Shown here piece by piece: positions 63,838 through 64,000 of a stretch of 64,000 bases of DNA (position 1 is the first letter of the stretch; each line of letters opens with the position of its first letter). The position numbers were made by a program, and so were the translations under genes. Source of the stretch: an uncultured Pseudoteredinibacter sp. (GTDB lineage Bacteria; Pseudomonadota; Gammaproteobacteria; Pseudomonadales; Cellvibrionaceae); NCBI RefSeq assembly GCF_947502065.1, contig NZ_CANMYE010000008.1, positions 1 through 64,000 on the forward strand, read 5' to 3'. The notes under the pieces are model-generated. The model saw only the letters and a program-made list of their open reading frames with translations. It did no database searches and was not told where the DNA came from.

Positions 63838-64000
63838 TTATTCTTTAGCCCTCACCGGGGACAGCTCCATAAGCTTACCGGTATCCGTTAGCAAATAGAT
63901 ATAGCCCTTGGGGCCTTCGGTTACATAACGAATACGTTCATTGCGGTCATCCAGCAAGCGCTCCTGCTCCTCTAGACTGCCGTTTTTGGACAAACTTAAA
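63838..64000 (-). CDS. PQQ-type sugar dehydrogenase, C-terminal end (partial)
   Basis: The last 53 codons of a leftward gene that runs off the right edge. The visible residues include NERIRYVTEGPKGYIYLLTD and end LMELSPVRAKE, matching the end of the YliI/soluble aldose sugar dehydrogenase beta-propeller family (typical pattern ERIRDVRxGPDGxLYLLTD). The protein would oxidise sugars in the periplasm with PQQ. Only the tail is seen, so the family is likely but not certain. Confidence 0.65.
   Translation of the reverse strand, partial: LSLSKNGSLEEQERLLDDRNERIRYVTEGPKGYIYLLTDTGKLMELSPVRAKE

Overview
This window looks like the chromosome of a free-living, probably marine, aerobic gammaproteobacterium close to the Cellvibrionales/Pseudomonas side of the class. 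The evidence is pseudomonad-like gene neighbourhoods (fpr next to a FinR-type LysR gene; tkt-epd-pgk-fba; an ArsR-methyltransferase regulator ahead of metK, ahcY and metF; dsbB near rsd/algQ), a Na+-coupled AGCS transporter, TonB-dependent uptake, a branched-chain keto acid dehydrogenase and an alkylsulfatase. The lineage is inferred from memory of these families, not from a search. No rRNA, tRNA, CRISPR array, prophage or transposase was seen.

Layout. 1-2323: fpr and its LysR regulator, plus a small DUF4124-like gene. 2360-7832: leftward tkt-epd-pgk-fba block of central carbon metabolism. 8661-15483: a complete curli secretion and subunit operon (csgE, F, G, B and two giant csgA-like genes), after an 828-base leader with no gene. 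15533-18279: a leftward pair of M16 peptidases, one with and one without the zinc motif. 18550-26079: a serine hydrolase, a cupin, a Tat-Rieske lipoprotein, a Cys/His/Met-rich protein and a CusBA copper/silver efflux pump. 26134-26249: a long palindromic element. 26325-29962: an ECF sigma factor with its membrane anti-sigma protein and a vWA lipoprotein. 30119-32608: BlaI-M56-TonB operon. 32799-37946: SahR-type regulator, metK, ahcY and metF (the SAM cycle), interrupted between metK and ahcY by a small repeat-flanked four-helix-bundle cassette. 37988-45587: an acylase, TonB-dependent receptor and amidase cluster with a divergent class II aldolase-fold gene. 45672-57843: transporter, glutathione synthesis, AcpH, FliL-like, DsbB, LrgAB, Rsd, WD40 lipoprotein, SdsA-type alkylsulfatase and a Crp/Fnr regulator. 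57878-59707: an unusual protein kinase. 59821-59936: a second palindromic element. 60096-63506: the bkd E1-alpha/E1-beta/E2 operon. At the right edge is the 3' end of a PQQ-type sugar dehydrogenase.

Working together: SahR, MetK, AhcY and MetF make and recycle S-adenosylmethionine, and a palindrome in front of sahR is a likely operator. CsgG/E/F export the CsgB nucleator and the two 722-residue CsgA-like fibre subunits. The Cus pump and its upstream Cys-rich and Rieske genes look like one envelope metal-response unit.

Most worth a second look: the two CsgA-like proteins of identical corrected length, one with an exact 23-residue basic repeat; the GACGTTA-flanked cassette in the SAM-cycle operon; the ECF sigma factor whose frame opens on a CTG codon behind a good ribosome binding site; the two intergenic palindromic elements; and the perfect 39-base palindrome in front of blaI. 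Several upstream start sites were replaced by internal ones where the ribosome binding site or signal peptide required it.
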